A model generated the notes under the pieces. That model did not search any database. It saw nothing but the letters and a program-made list of their open reading frames with translations, and was not told where the DNA came from. The position numbers were made by a program, and so were the translations under genes. A stretch of 64,000 bases of DNA, taken from NCBI RefSeq assembly GCF_032027425.1, contig NZ_JAVSJA010000001.1, positions 4,042,001 through 4,106,000 of the forward strand, read 5' to 3'. Source of the DNA: Microcystis wesenbergii NRERC-220. GTDB lineage: Bacteria; Cyanobacteriota; Cyanobacteriia; Cyanobacteriales; Microcystaceae. Position 1 is the stretch's first letter. The number at the start of each line of letters is the position of its first letter. Shown piece by piece: positions 54,561 through 64,000 of this stretch.

Positions 54561-54826
54561 TAATTAACAATAATCTCGTCGGCGCTGTCGGGTTGGTTCA
54601 TTTCCGTTAGGGTTTGCCAACCTGATTGCCAGAGATTCGCATCTTGCAACTGTTTAGCATTAATCCAGAAGCGGACAGTCGGATCGCAGGAAGCGACTAA
54701 TTCGGCAAAAACCCATTGACCGCGATTTTGACGATTGACCACTTGAAAATGTCGCCAGCCCCATGTTTTTTGTTTTGCCGTCCATTTTGATCCCAAGAGA
54801 TGGGGATACTTCTGTTTTTTGGGCAT
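54560..54826 (-). CDS. TIGR02450 family Trp-rich small protein
   Basis: An 88-residue protein with the family pattern: LLGSKWTAKQKTWGWRHFQV, NRGQWVFAELVASCDPTVRF and LWQSGWQTLTE, rich in Trp. Function unknown; it is conserved in cyanobacteria and some other bacteria. The TAG stop is made of the TA target of a MITE A copy plus the element's first base, so the C-terminus may have been shortened. Confidence 0.8.
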   Translation of the reverse strand: MPKKQKYPHLLGSKWTAKQKTWGWRHFQVVNRQNRGQWVFAELVASCDPTVRFWINAKQLQDANLWQSGWQTLTEMNQPDSADEIIVN

Positions 54827-54955
54827 AAAAGTTAAGACACCTGAGTTCGGGATAGGCTAAAACCCTTATATTATCCTAGTTTGCCAACCCGATTCTTTAC
54901 CTGGAGCCAAGGAGAGGAAAAATTATCGGGGCGCTTAAGTGCGCCCCAGTTTTGG

Positions 54956-55570
54956 CTAATAACCGCGCCAAACACCAACCAAAACCCCTTGTACTTGTAC
55001 TTGTTCGGTATTGGCTGTAATTGGTTGATATTTTTGATTGGAGGGTTGGAGAGTGATGATTTCTCCTTCTTGGTAGAAACGTTTTAAAGTAGTGCCGTGG
55101 CCTTCGACTCTGGCGGCGACGATTTCCCCATTGGACACCGCTTCATTACCCGTCAGAGAACGCATAATCACTAGATCCCCATCGGCAATATGATCCTCGA
55201 TCATACTGTCTCCGGAAACGCGCAGGGCATAACAGTCTTGACTGCGTTGCAACAGGTTAGAAAGATCGAGTTTTTCTTCCTCATCGGTGAAGGGTTCCAC
55301 TAAACCACCAGCAGCGATCACGCCTAGAACCGGTAAACCTTGCACTGGTTGTTTGAGAATCCGCAGGGTGCGTGCTTTTCCTTCTGTCCAATCAATATAG
55401 CCTTTGGCCCGTAAACGTTCTAAACGGCTTTGAATCGGTGCGGGAGAGCGTAAATTCATCGCTCGCATCATTTGCCGGATAGAAGGGGCGTGTTGTGTAG
55501 TGCGAATGTACTCAATTAGCCAGTCGTACAACTCCTGTTGCGCTTGAGTAAGGGATTCGAGGTTAGTCAT
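54956..55570 (-). CDS. lexA: LexA-type transcriptional repressor
   Basis: A 204-residue repressor with an N-terminal winged HTH (residues about 1-65) and a self-cleaving C-terminal domain. The Ala87-Gly88 cleavage site (VIAAGGLVEP), nucleophile Ser122 (SGDSMIEDHI) and Lys163 (TTLKRFY) are intact, so cleavage after RecA activation is possible. In cyanobacteria LexA often controls carbon, redox or other genes besides DNA repair. No SOS-type operator was identified by eye. Confidence 0.92.
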   Translation of the reverse strand: MTNLESLTQAQQELYDWLIEYIRTTQHAPSIRQMMRAMNLRSPAPIQSRLERLRAKGYIDWTEGKARTLRILKQPVQGLPVLGVIAAGGLVEPFTDEEEKLDLSNLLQRSQDCYALRVSGDSMIEDHIADGDLVIMRSLTGNEAVSNGEIVAARVEGHGTTLKRFYQEGEIITLQPSNQKYQPITANTEQVQVQGVLVGVWRGY

Positions 55571-56347
<777 letters not shown>

Positions 56348-59300
56348 ATGACCACAAAAACCTATGCAACCATAGATGGTAACGAAGCTGTTGCACGCGT
56401 TGCCTATCGTCTCAGTGAAGTAATCGCTATTTATCCTATCACTCCCTCCTCGCCTATGGGTGAATGGTCCGATAGTTGGGCAGCCGAACGCAGAGCTAAT
56501 CTCTGGGGAACCATTCCTTCCGTAATCGAAATGCAGAGCGAAGGTGGGGCAGCGGGAACCCTGCACGGAGCGCTACAAACAGGCTCTTTAACTACTACTT
56601 TCACTTCCTCCCAGGGATTATTATTAATGCTCCCCAACTTCTACAAAATTGCGGGGGAATTAACCTCTTCAGTAGTCCATGTGGCAGCCCGTGCTTTAGC
56701 AGCCCAAGGATTGTCAATTTTTGGAGATCATAGTGATGTCATGTCTGCCAGAAGTACGGGTTGGGCTATGTTAGCGGCTAATTCCGTTCAAGAAGCTCAA
56801 GATCTGGCGGCTATTGCCACAGCTACCACCCTAGAAACGCGGATTCCTTTTCTGCACTTTTTTGATGGTTTTCGTACCAGTCATGAGGTGCAAAAAGTCG
56901 AATTAATTAGCGATGAAACTCTCAAAGAACTGATCGATGAAGATCTAATTATTGCCCATCGTCAAAGGGCTTTAACTCCCGATCGACCGGTTTTACGAGG
57001 CACGGCACAAAATCCCGATGTTTATTTCCAGGCAAGGGAAAGCGTCAATCCTTTCTATTATGCTTGTCCCGATATCACTCAAAAAATTATGGATCGTTTT
57101 GCCCAATTAACAGGACGGCAATACCATCTTTATGAATACCACGGTGCGCCCGATGCCGAAAGAGTGATTATTTTAATGGGATCGGGAGCGGAAGCCGTCC
57201 ATGAAACCGTGGATTATCTCAATCAAAATGGGGCGAAAGTTGGGGTTTTAAAAGTTCGTCTCTATCGTCCCTTTGCCGCCGAAAAATTACTGGCAGCTTT
57301 GCCAGCCACGGTGAAAAAAATAGCCGTTTTAGATCGCTGTAAAGAACCCGGTGCCGGGGGCGATCCGCTATATTTAGACGTGGTAAATGCCTTTATGGAA
57401 GAGTACGAAGGCAAGCTGCCGAAAATTGTGGGAGGACGCTACGGTTTATCTTCCAAAGAATTTACTCCGGCCATGGTTGCCGGTATATTTGATAACTTAA
57501 GTCTCGACAAACCGAAAAATCACTTCACTATTGGGATCGTTGATGATCTCACCTTTTCCAGTCTGGAATATGACCGCAGTTTTTCCACTGAACCGGACGA
57601 AGTAGTGCGGGCGGTTTTCTACGGTTTAGGTTCCGATGGTACGGTGGGAGCTAACAAAAATTCAATTAAAATTATCGGTGAAGATACTGATAATTATGCC
57701 CAGGGTTATTTCGTTTACGATTCCAAAAAATCTGGGTCTGTCACCGTTTCTCACCTACGCTTTGGCCCCCATCCGATTCGCTCTACCTATTTAATCACCG
57801 ATGCTAACTTTATCGCCTGTCATCAGTGGGAATTTATCGAACAATTTGACCTGCTAGAAACCGCTAAATCGAACTCAATTTTTCTCCTGAATAGTCCCTA
57901 TCCACCGGAGGAGGTGTTTAGTCACTTACCCCGCCATCTCCAGCAAACTATCATCGACAAAAATCTGCAAGTTTATACGATTAATGCCACTCAAGTGGCC
58001 AAAGAAGCGGGGATGGGCAGCCGGATTAATACCGTTATGCAGGTGTGTTTCTTTGCCCTAGCGGGAGTTTTGTCTCGGGAAGACGCGATCGCACAAATCA
58101 AAAAAGCCATCCGCAAGACCTACGGCAAGAAAGGCGAAGAAATCGTGCAGATGAACATCAAAGCTGTGGATTCTGCCCTAGAACACCTCTATCAAGTCCC
58201 AATTCCCGCCACTGTCACCCCTGAAGCTTTTGAATTAAGACCACCGATTCCCGACAACGCACCCACTTTCGTCCAAGAAGTCCTCGGCAAAATTATCGCC
58301 CGTCACGGGGATGAATTGCCCGTTAGCGCCCTTCCCAACGATGGGACCTATCCCACCGCCACTAGCCAATGGGAAAAACGCAATATTGCCCAAGAAATCC
58401 CCGTTTGGGATGCGGATGTCTGTGTTCAATGCGGTAAATGCGTTCTTGTTTGTCCCCACGCCGTTATTCGCTCGAAAGTCTATGATGAGGCCGAATTAGC
58501 CACGGCCCCGGAAACCTTTAAAGTCGCTAATGCCAAGGATCACGACTGGAAAGGGCTAAAATTCACCATCCAAGTGGCCGCCGAAGATTGTACCGGTTGC
58601 GGTCTCTGTGTTGATGTTTGCCCCGCTAAAAACAAATCGCAACCACGTCTAAGAGCGATTAATATGGCTCCCCAATTGCCCCTGCGGGAACAGGAACGAG
58701 TTAACTGGGATTTCTTCCTTAATTTGCCTAATCCAGACCGATTAAGCTTAAATCTCAATAAAATTAACCATCAGCAAATGCAGGAGCCTCTCTTTGAGTT
58801 TTCCGGCGCTTGTGCCGGTTGTGGTGAGACTCCCTACGTTAAATTAGTCAGTCAGCTATTTGGCGATCGCATGATAGTGGCTAATGCTACCGGTTGTTCA
58901 TCTATCTACGGAGGTAATTTACCGACAACACCCTGGGCAGTTAACGCCGAAGGTCGCGGTCCGGCCTGGTCGAATTCCCTCTTTGAAGATAATGCCGAAT
59001 TTGGCTTAGGATTCCGAGTTTCCATCGATAAACAGGCAGAATTTGCCGCAGAACTCTTAGGAACCCTCGCTAGTGAAATCGGAGAAAGTCTAGCGGCAGA
59101 TATTCTCAATTGTCACCAAGTCGATGAAGCGGAAATTTACGAACAACGGCATCGGGTAGAGGCCCTAAAATCCCGTTTAGGGCAATTAACCCCGACCACG
59201 CAGGTGAAAATGTTGTTATCCGTGGCCGATTATCTGGTCAAGAAAAGCGTCTGGATTGTCGGGGGTGACGGTTGGGCCTACGACATCGGTTATGGTGGTT

Positions 59301-59902
59301 TAGATCACGTTTTAGCCAGTGGTCGCAATGTGAATATTTTGGTCATGGATACGGAAGTTTACTCGAATACGGGCGGCCAGGCCTCGAAAGCTACTCCTCG
59401 CGCCGCCGTAGCTAAATTTGCTTCTGGTGGCAAACCAGGACCGAAAAAAGACCTCGGTTTAATGGCCATGACCTACGGTAACGTCTATGTGGCCAGCGTG
59501 GCTATGGGGGCAAAAAACGAGCAAACTATCAAAGCTTTCCTAGAAGCGGAAGCTTACAACGGGCCATCGTTAATTATCGCCTATTCTCACTGTATTGCTC
59601 ACGGGATCAACATGACCACCGCCATGAACCATCAAAAAGAAGTGGTGGAAAGCGGTCGCTGGTTAATGTACCGTTATCATCCCGATTTAGCTAAAGAAGG
59701 CAAAAATCCCCTGCAATTGGACAGCCGTGCGCCTAAACTTACCGTAGCGCAAACTCTCTACTCGGAGAATCGCTTTAAGATGTTGGCCACCAGTAAGCCG
59801 GAGGAAGCTAAACGTCTGCTCAAAGAAGCACAGGCAGATGTGGATACGCGCTGGCAAATGTATCAGTATTTAGCAGCAAAAGGTACAGGAGGCAAGGAAT
59901 AG
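56348..59902 (+). CDS. nifJ: Pyruvate:ferredoxin (flavodoxin) oxidoreductase
   Basis: Homodimeric enzyme that oxidises pyruvate to acetyl-CoA and CO2 and reduces ferredoxin; in cyanobacteria it serves dark/anoxic fermentation. The 1184-residue chain holds, in order, the pyrimidine-binding domain (TIDGNEAVARVAYRLSEVIA, YPITPSSPMGEWSD) and the transketolase-C-like and gamma domains. Two 4Fe-4S motifs follow (CVQCGKCVLVCPH near residue 692, CTGCGLCVDVCP near 748). The C-terminal TPP domain has GACAGCGETPYVKL and GDGWAYDIGYGGLDHVL. It forms a unit with the DHOD-like gene 2 bp downstream. Confidence 0.97.
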   Translation: MTTKTYATIDGNEAVARVAYRLSEVIAIYPITPSSPMGEWSDSWAAERRANLWGTIPSVIEMQSEGGAAGTLHGALQTGSLTTTFTSSQGLLLMLPNFYKIAGELTSSVVHVAARALAAQGLSIFGDHSDVMSARSTGWAMLAANSVQEAQDLAAIATATTLETRIPFLHFFDGFRTSHEVQKVELISDETLKELIDEDLIIAHRQRALTPDRPVLRGTAQNPDVYFQARESVNPFYYACPDITQKIMDRFAQLTGRQYHLYEYHGAPDAERVIILMGSGAEAVHETVDYLNQNGAKVGVLKVRLYRPFAAEKLLAALPATVKKIAVLDRCKEPGAGGDPLYLDVVNAFMEEYEGKLPKIVGGRYGLSSKEFTPAMVAGIFDNLSLDKPKNHFTIGIVDDLTFSSLEYDRSFSTEPDEVVRAVFYGLGSDGTVGANKNSIKIIGEDTDNYAQGYFVYDSKKSGSVTVSHLRFGPHPIRSTYLITDANFIACHQWEFIEQFDLLETAKSNSIFLLNSPYPPEEVFSHLPRHLQQTIIDKNLQVYTINATQVAKEAGMGSRINTVMQVCFFALAGVLSREDAIAQIKKAIRKTYGKKGEEIVQMNIKAVDSALEHLYQVPIPATVTPEAFELRPPIPDNAPTFVQEVLGKIIARHGDELPVSALPNDGTYPTATSQWEKRNIAQEIPVWDADVCVQCGKCVLVCPHAVIRSKVYDEAELATAPETFKVANAKDHDWKGLKFTIQVAAEDCTGCGLCVDVCPAKNKSQPRLRAINMAPQLPLREQERVNWDFFLNLPNPDRLSLNLNKINHQQMQEPLFEFSGACAGCGETPYVKLVSQLFGDRMIVANATGCSSIYGGNLPTTPWAVNAEGRGPAWSNSLFEDNAEFGLGFRVSIDKQAEFAAELLGTLASEIGESLAADILNCHQVDEAEIYEQRHRVEALKSRLGQLTPTTQVKMLLSVADYLVKKSVWIVGGDGWAYDIGYGGLDHVLASGRNVNILVMDTEVYSNTGGQASKATPRAAVAKFASGGKPGPKKDLGLMAMTYGNVYVASVAMGAKNEQTIKAFLEAEAYNGPSLIIAYSHCIAHGINMTTAMNHQKEVVESGRWLMYRYHPDLAKEGKNPLQLDSRAPKLTVAQTLYSENRFKMLATSKPEEAKRLLKEAQADVDTRWQMYQYLAAKGTGGKE

Positions 59903-59904
59903 TT

Positions 59905-60930
59905 ATGAATCTACACACTACCTACATGGGTTTACAATTGCGATCGCCGTTAGTCATCGGTGCGGCCGCACCCTTGAGCGAGGATATCGACAATATCAAG
60001 AAAATGGAGGACTTTGGAGCCGCTGCCGTGGTTTTACACTCCTTTTTCGAGGAGCAGATTAAACAGGAAAGACTGGCTCTACACCATCATTTTACCCACG
60101 GAGCCGAGAGTTTTGCGGAGGCTTTGACTTATTTTCCCGAACCGGAGGTTTTTCACGTTGGTTCCGACGAATATCTCAACCATATTCGCAAAGCCAAAGA
60201 AATGGTCGATATTCCCATTATTGCCAGTCTCAACGGTGAGACCGCCGGGGGATGGTTAGAGTATGCCACTCAAATTCAACAAGCGGGCGCTGATGCTTTG
60301 GAGTTGAATGTTTATTATGTTCCCAACGACCTGGAATTAACCGGAAATCACGTCGAACAAAACTATATTGATATCCTCAAAATTGTCAAATCGGAGGTAT
60401 CAATTCCCGTCTCGATGAAGTTAAGTCCCTACTTTAGCAATACGGCCAATATGGCTAAACAATTAGCGGAAGCAGGGGCCGATGGGTTGGTATTATTTAA
60501 CCGTTTCTATCAGCCGGATATCGACTTAGAAACCTTAGATGTTCACCCCAATATTATCCTCAGTAATCCCCAAGCAATGCGTTTACCCCTGCGCTGGATT
60601 GCCATGCTTTACGGTCGTGTACCGACGGATTTTGCCGCTACCAGTGGCATTCATAACGCCATCGACGTGATCAAAATGATGATGGTGGGGGCAAAAGTGA
60701 CTATGTTAGTTAGTGTTTTATTACGCCACGGTTTGGAGGAAATTACCAAGATCGAACAGGGTTTATTGCATTGGTTGGAAGAAAATGAATACGAATCGAT
60801 CGAGCAGTTAATTGGCAGTATGAGTCAAATGAATTGCCCCGATCCGACGGCTTTTGAACGGGTACAGTATATGAGGGCCCTGCAAAGTTACGAACCTGTT
60901 TGGAAACGTTTTCAAACCACCAGTAAATAA
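59905..60930 (+). CDS. Dihydroorotate dehydrogenase-like flavoprotein
   Basis: A 341-residue TIM-barrel protein of the DHODH-like family: MNLHTTYMGLQLRSPLVIGA, then VVLHSFFEEQI, IIASLNGETAGGW, ALELNVYYVPND, VSMKLSPYFSN and GADGLVLFNRFYQPDIDLE. Class 1/2 pyrD enzymes differ in length and signature, so it may be a paralogue with another substrate. Its stop-to-start distance from nifJ (2 bp) shows co-translation with the pyruvate oxidoreductase, hinting at a role in fermentative redox balance. Confidence 0.85.
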   Translation: MNLHTTYMGLQLRSPLVIGAAAPLSEDIDNIKKMEDFGAAAVVLHSFFEEQIKQERLALHHHFTHGAESFAEALTYFPEPEVFHVGSDEYLNHIRKAKEMVDIPIIASLNGETAGGWLEYATQIQQAGADALELNVYYVPNDLELTGNHVEQNYIDILKIVKSEVSIPVSMKLSPYFSNTANMAKQLAEAGADGLVLFNRFYQPDIDLETLDVHPNIILSNPQAMRLPLRWIAMLYGRVPTDFAATSGIHNAIDVIKMMMVGAKVTMLVSVLLRHGLEEITKIEQGLLHWLEENEYESIEQLIGSMSQMNCPDPTAFERVQYMRALQSYEPVWKRFQTTSK

Positions 60931-61019
60931 AAGTGGGGAGTGCTGGAGTGGGGAGCTTTTTTCAGTGATCAGTAAACAGTAATCAGTAATCAGTAATCAG
61001 TAATCAGTGAACTGAAAAC
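60931..61019. repeat. STRR-like repeats
   Basis: CAGTGATCAGTAAACAGTAA and four to five TCAGTAATCAGTAATCAGTA units, directly left of a MITE B copy; the same unit as at 1139. Confidence 0.8.
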
Positions 61020-61125
61020 TTAAGTAGGTAGGCGTTAAAAATTATCAGACACCCCCCTTATCAAGGGGGGCAGGGGGGATCGAACCTAAAATCCATTTTT
61101 AATTTAATTATAACCAGCTACTTAA
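61020..61125. mobile_element. MITE family B, copy 3
   Basis: TTAAGTAGGTAGGCGTTAAA to TATAACCAGCTACTTAA, 106 bp, with the CCCCCCTTATCAAGGGGGG hairpin. Almost identical in its arms to the 46877 copy. STRR-like units flank it on both sides. Confidence 0.88.
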
Positions 61126-61217
61126 CTGAAAACTGAAAACTTACATCTGATAACTGATCACTGGTAACTGATAACTGATAACTGATAACTGACAAAAAAA
61201 TCCTGGAGGATATAACC

Positions 61218-62426
61218 ATGAACGAGAATCAAAGGAAAAAAATCGGTATTCTGACCAGTGGTGGCGATTGCCCGGGGTTAAATGCGGTAATTCGTGCCGT
61301 GGTGAAATCATCAAAACTAAAGGGTTGGGATGTGTACGGCATTCCCTACGGGACCGACGGTTTTATGCAGATTGCTGAGGGGAAATATCACCCCCAAGAT
61401 TTGATCCTGACTCAGCATGGCTATGACCTACCCGGGATATTGAAAGGATTAGACGTTTTGCAGTTTCTTAGTGGTAGTGTACTGGGTTCTTTGAGCAAAG
61501 GACATCCCGAAAACCCAGAAATTGCCACGAAAATCCTGCAAGGATACGAAATGCTGGGATTAGATGCCCTGATCGTCGTCGGGGGCGATGGGAGCGTCGA
61601 TATCATCTACGATCTCGCCCAGAAAGGCAATTGGAATATTATCGCAGTTCCCAAAACCATCGATAATGACGTTCCCTATACGGAATGGTCCGTCGGTTTT
61701 ACCACTGCCGTGGATATCGTCACTCAAGCTTTGTATGATCTCACCTTTACCGCCGCTAGTCACGAAAGGGTGATGATTGTGCAGGTGATGGGTAGAGATG
61801 CTGGTCATTTGGCCCTTCATGCCGGAATTGCCGGGGGGGCCGATGCGATTTTTATTCCCGAATTAACCCCGGCTCTCACTCCCGCAATTATCGACGGTTG
61901 TTGTCGTCATTTGGCACAATTACGCGCTCAAGGTCGTCAATTCGCTCTCATTGTAATTTCTGAGGGCGTTAAGGACGAAAATAACCAAAAAGAGAAGTAT
62001 ATTGCCGATTATTTAGAAAAATTAATATTTGACAAAACTCGCTCTTTGTGCGTTACCGATCCCGTCTTCTGTTATCTCAATTCCATGGATGTGCGGGCCA
62101 TGTCTTTGGGACACCTGCAAAGAAGTCGTCCTCCTTTGGCCATGGATCGACTGTTGGCGACGGCTTTCGGCATTAAGGCCGTAGAATTAATCGAACAGGG
62201 TAAACTCGATCGCGTGGTGATTTGGCGCGGGGGACAAGTGCGTAGTCTGCCCCTGAAACCGGTGATCAAAATTATCAAACAATGTCATCAAGAGAATCGC
62301 TGTGCCTATCCCGTTGATCCCCATGGTTTCATCGTCAAAACAGCCCGTTCTTTGGGAATTTACCTAGGGGAAAATACCACGACTGGGACGGCAGTGGTTC
62401 CGCAAGCTGTGGAGGTGTTAGTTTAG
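61218..62426 (+). CDS. pfkA: 6-phosphofructokinase
   Basis: Phosphorylates fructose-6-phosphate in glycolysis. The 402-residue chain has the fold motifs [25 protein letters not shown] at 122-126 and PKTIDND at 145-151, plus [11 protein letters not shown] and a C-terminal substrate region. GGDGS points to ATP as phosphoryl donor, while Lys in PKTIDND is a feature shared with PPi enzymes, as in mixed group III PFKs. An AGGAGGATATAACC ribosome binding site precedes the ATG. It has its own terminator. Confidence 0.94.
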   Translation: MNENQRKKIGILTSGGDCPGLNAVIRAVVKSSKLKGWDVYGIPYGTDGFMQIAEGKYHPQDLILTQHGYDLPGILKGLDVLQFLSGSVLGSLSKGHPENPEIATKILQGYEMLGLDALIVVGGDGSVDIIYDLAQKGNWNIIAVPKTIDNDVPYTEWSVGFTTAVDIVTQALYDLTFTAASHERVMIVQVMGRDAGHLALHAGIAGGADAIFIPELTPALTPAIIDGCCRHLAQLRAQGRQFALIVISEGVKDENNQKEKYIADYLEKLIFDKTRSLCVTDPVFCYLNSMDVRAMSLGHLQRSRPPLAMDRLLATAFGIKAVELIEQGKLDRVVIWRGGQVRSLPLKPVIKIIKQCHQENRCAYPVDPHGFIVKTARSLGIYLGENTTTGTAVVPQAVEVLV

Positions 62427-62433
62427 TTATAAT

Positions 62434-62470
62434 AAAGCGAGAAGGGTTGCTCATACTTTCTCGCTCTGTT
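62434..62470 (+). terminator. Hairpin after pfkA
   Basis: AGCGAGAA pairs with TTCTCGCT about 20 bp later, followed by a weak T tail; a likely terminator. Confidence 0.65.
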
Positions 62471-62654
62471 CATTGGTTAAGATTGGGTATTTCTCAACCC
62501 TACAATTACGAGAGATACTGACAGCCATAAAATCAGGATCAGGCTTCGGACTACTTTAATGATCATCCCAGCTTTTTTTAATGACCCTAACTTTTACAAT
62601 TCTGTCGGGTTATGCCAGGGGTTAAGAATAAACCCTTCTTAGCTTATTAGACAG

Positions 62655-62755
62655 GCTTCCTAAAATAGATCGTCATCAAGTAGAAGCGGGTTGAAACTGC
62701 GCTTCTACTCACCGATGAGAATCCCCGTCTTTTGCAAGCGGGGAGATGTCAACAC
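62655..62755 (+). mobile_element. Remnant right end of a TnpB-type element
   Basis: TAGAAGCG/CGCTTCTA and TCCCCG/CGGGGA hairpins precede AGATGTCAA (62744-62752), the pattern GATGAGAATCCCCGTC...GGGGAGATGTCAA seen at the right ends of TnpB elements. No left end or tnpB is near, so it is a solo fragment, beside rpsN. Confidence 0.5.
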
Positions 62756-62794
62756 ACCTCTATCAGAGGATTTTTCCGAGGATTTTGTTTCTGA

Positions 62795-63097
62795 CTACCA
62801 GCTAGACTTGACTACACCGGGTAAGAGACCTTGGTGGGCCCATTCGCGTAAAACGTTGCGGGATAAACCAAAATCGCGATAGTATCCTCTCGGTCTGCCC
62901 GTCGTTAAACAACGGTTGCGGTGACGACTGGGGGCGCTATTGCGGGGTAATTCCTGTAATTTTTGGTGAATTGCCAGTTTTTCTTCAAAATCTTCGGCGG
63001 TACGGAATTGTTCTTTTAGTTCCGCCCGTTTAGCTTCGTATTTTTGTCTGAGACGATCGCGTTTTTTCTCGCGTTCTACCATCGATTTTTTTGCCAT
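62795..63097 (-). CDS. rpsN: 30S ribosomal protein S14
   Basis: A 100-residue small-subunit protein of the zinc-free class. From ATG 63097 it begins [20 protein letters not shown] and has [20 protein letters not shown], then [20 protein letters not shown]; the CxxC pairs of the zinc form are absent. The frame extends to an ATG at 63136, but the internal ATG matches the family start. It is a solitary gene rather than in the spc operon, as is common in cyanobacteria. Confidence 0.95.
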   Translation of the reverse strand: MAKKSMVEREKKRDRLRQKYEAKRAELKEQFRTAEDFEEKLAIHQKLQELPRNSAPSRHRNRCLTTGRPRGYYRDFGLSRNVLREWAHQGLLPGVVKSSW

Positions 63098-63258
63098 GGG
63101 GTTTCTCGAAAAAGATTTAACCTGTAAAGACAGCATTTTCCATTATAACCTGAATCTCTCCCTGGCCGTCAGACGATAATTCTGACCGCTCCCTAACACC
63201 GGTGACAAAGGTGACATTTGTTGATATTAATTCTTAAAGTCCTAGTTGAAAATTTTCT

Positions 63259-63798
63259 ATGTCTGAACCGCCTCAATTTCTCCAACAACGTCTTTTTTAT
63301 CAAGGTCGCGTCTTTCAATTTCAAGTCTCGAAACTCCGTTTACCTAACGGTGTCGAGGGAGAATGGGAATGTGTCCGTCATCCGGGGGGTGCTTTAGCAG
63401 TTCCGATCACCAAGGAAGGTCAATTAGTTTTAGTACGTCAGTATCGGTTTAGTTTGCAAGCTCGAATTCTGGAATTTCCCGCCGGAACGATCGATGAAGG
63501 AGAAGACCCCGCTACGACGGTAAAACGAGAATTAGAGGAAGAAGCGGGCTATCGGGCCCACAATTGGCAATCTTTGGGTAAATTTGCCCTGGCACCGGGT
63601 TATTCCGATGAATACATCTATGCTTTTCTGGCGCGAGATCTGGAACAATTAAGCTTGCCCCCCGCTCAAGATGCCGATGAAGATCTAGAAGTGGTTTTTA
63701 TGAGTTTTGAGGAAATGGAATCAGCGATCGCTCGGGGAGAATCGATCGATGCTAAAACTATTACTAGCTTCTATCTGGCCCGTTTAGCCCTTAATTAA
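63259..63798 (+). CDS. Nudix hydrolase (ADP-ribose pyrophosphatase-like)
   Basis: A 179-residue hydrolase with the Nudix box GTIDEGEDPATTVKRELEEE, then AGY, with RELEEEAGY intact for metal binding. The preceding LVLVRQYRFSLQARILEFPA and following KFALAPGYSDEYIYAFLARD resemble ADP-ribose pyrophosphatases. It likely hydrolyses ADP-ribose or a similar nucleoside diphosphate linked to another moiety. It ends by overlapping a small gene on the other strand by 8 bp. Confidence 0.9.
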   Translation: MSEPPQFLQQRLFYQGRVFQFQVSKLRLPNGVEGEWECVRHPGGALAVPITKEGQLVLVRQYRFSLQARILEFPAGTIDEGEDPATTVKRELEEEAGYRAHNWQSLGKFALAPGYSDEYIYAFLARDLEQLSLPPAQDADEDLEVVFMSFEEMESAIARGESIDAKTITSFYLARLALN

Positions 63799-63973
63799 TC
63801 TTTTCAATCACCGCTTGTCCCAGTTGAATCAACTCAAAACCGATAAAAAGGCTTAAAATCACGGTGACAGCCTGATTAAGCAGGGGTATATTGCCTTTGC
63901 CTAGAGCAGAAGCGACGAATTTGACCACAACTAAAACGAGAGCGCTAACAACGGCGATTTTGACGGCGATCAT
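63791..63973 (-). CDS. Hypothetical small membrane protein
   Basis: 60 residues: MIAVKIAVVSALVLVVVKFV, a short loop, then PLLNQAVTVILSLFIGFELI and a polar end. Two hydrophobic helices suggest a small membrane protein of unknown family. Its 3' end overlaps the Nudix gene by 8 bp, and it is near the right edge of the window. Confidence 0.5.
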   Translation of the reverse strand: MIAVKIAVVSALVLVVVKFVASALGKGNIPLLNQAVTVILSLFIGFELIQLGQAVIEKIN

Positions 63974-64000
63974 AGATTAATTTTTCCTCACGGTTAACCG

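Noticed and set aside
62691-62882. Small forward ORF before rpsN
   Set aside because: It covers the TnpB-type right end and the antisense of rpsN; no ribosome binding site.

Overview
The window comes from a cyanobacterium and looks most like Microcystis aeruginosa. The evidence is a 5'-truncated psbA, an allophycocyanin cluster (apcA-apcB-apcC), psb28, petM, gun4 and cpcT, frequent HIP1-type GCGATCGC octamers, a two-gene DUF3038/DUF4335 locus, and an unusually heavy load of short repeats, MITEs and decayed insertion sequences. Species assignment is inference; no rRNA gene lies in the window and I recognised no tRNA gene.

Layout. 0-9.5 kb: psbA (partial), cyanate hydratase, a sodium/solute symporter, a CpcT-type bilin lyase, a cyanophycinase-like peptidase, a Tat-exported lipoprotein solute-binding protein, a CBS-fused site-2 protease and ruvA. 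9.5-12.2 kb: the apc operon, with a tnpB-less TnpB-type element lodged between apcB and apcC, then convergent msrB. 12.2-21.8 kb: a NACHT-protein remnant cut off at a small MITE, then uppS-cdaA-lysA (cell wall and c-di-AMP), gun4, an epimerase-like SDR, psb28, petM and small proteins. 21.9-26.8 kb: a tandem array of an 869-bp gene (Rpn/PD-(D/E)XK-like), three apparently identical copies plus a fourth split by a decayed ISL3-family element with a perfect 8-bp target duplication. 26.9-36.8 kb: alaS, an ATPase plus frameshifted putative nuclease pair, a family-10-like glycosyl hydrolase, a GT39-type glycosyltransferase and dnaB carrying a mini-intein.

36.8-48 kb: cobM, a tiny zinc-ribbon gene, an internally deleted MBL-fold pseudogene, a two-domain methyltransferase, transporters, aroE, an amino-acid ABC permease, ssb, a toxin-antitoxin graveyard and an IS630-family element with a frameshift at an A-run. 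48-56 kb: a PEP-CTERM protein, a Na+/H+ antiporter, an intact-looking TnpB element, DUF3038/DUF4335, a Trp-rich protein and lexA. 56-64 kb: nifJ with a dihydroorotate-dehydrogenase-like gene, pfkA, rpsN and a Nudix hydrolase.

Repeats dominate the intergenic space. MITE family A (about 214 bp, TA target, GGGTYTGCTGAA ends) has three full copies and fragments. MITE family B (about 106-121 bp, TTAAGTAG ends) has three copies. Heptamer arrays (GGGGTGT on one strand) could form G-quadruplexes, and there are many STRR-like blocks based on TCAGTTATCAGT or AGTAATCAGT. Some MITE A insertions supply stop codons for neighbouring ORFs, and one sits 12 bp upstream of the dnaB start. The most interesting items are the tnpB-less element inside the apc operon (possibly a guide RNA usable by the TnpB at 51 kb), the translationally coupled tandem array, and the ATPase/nuclease pair.
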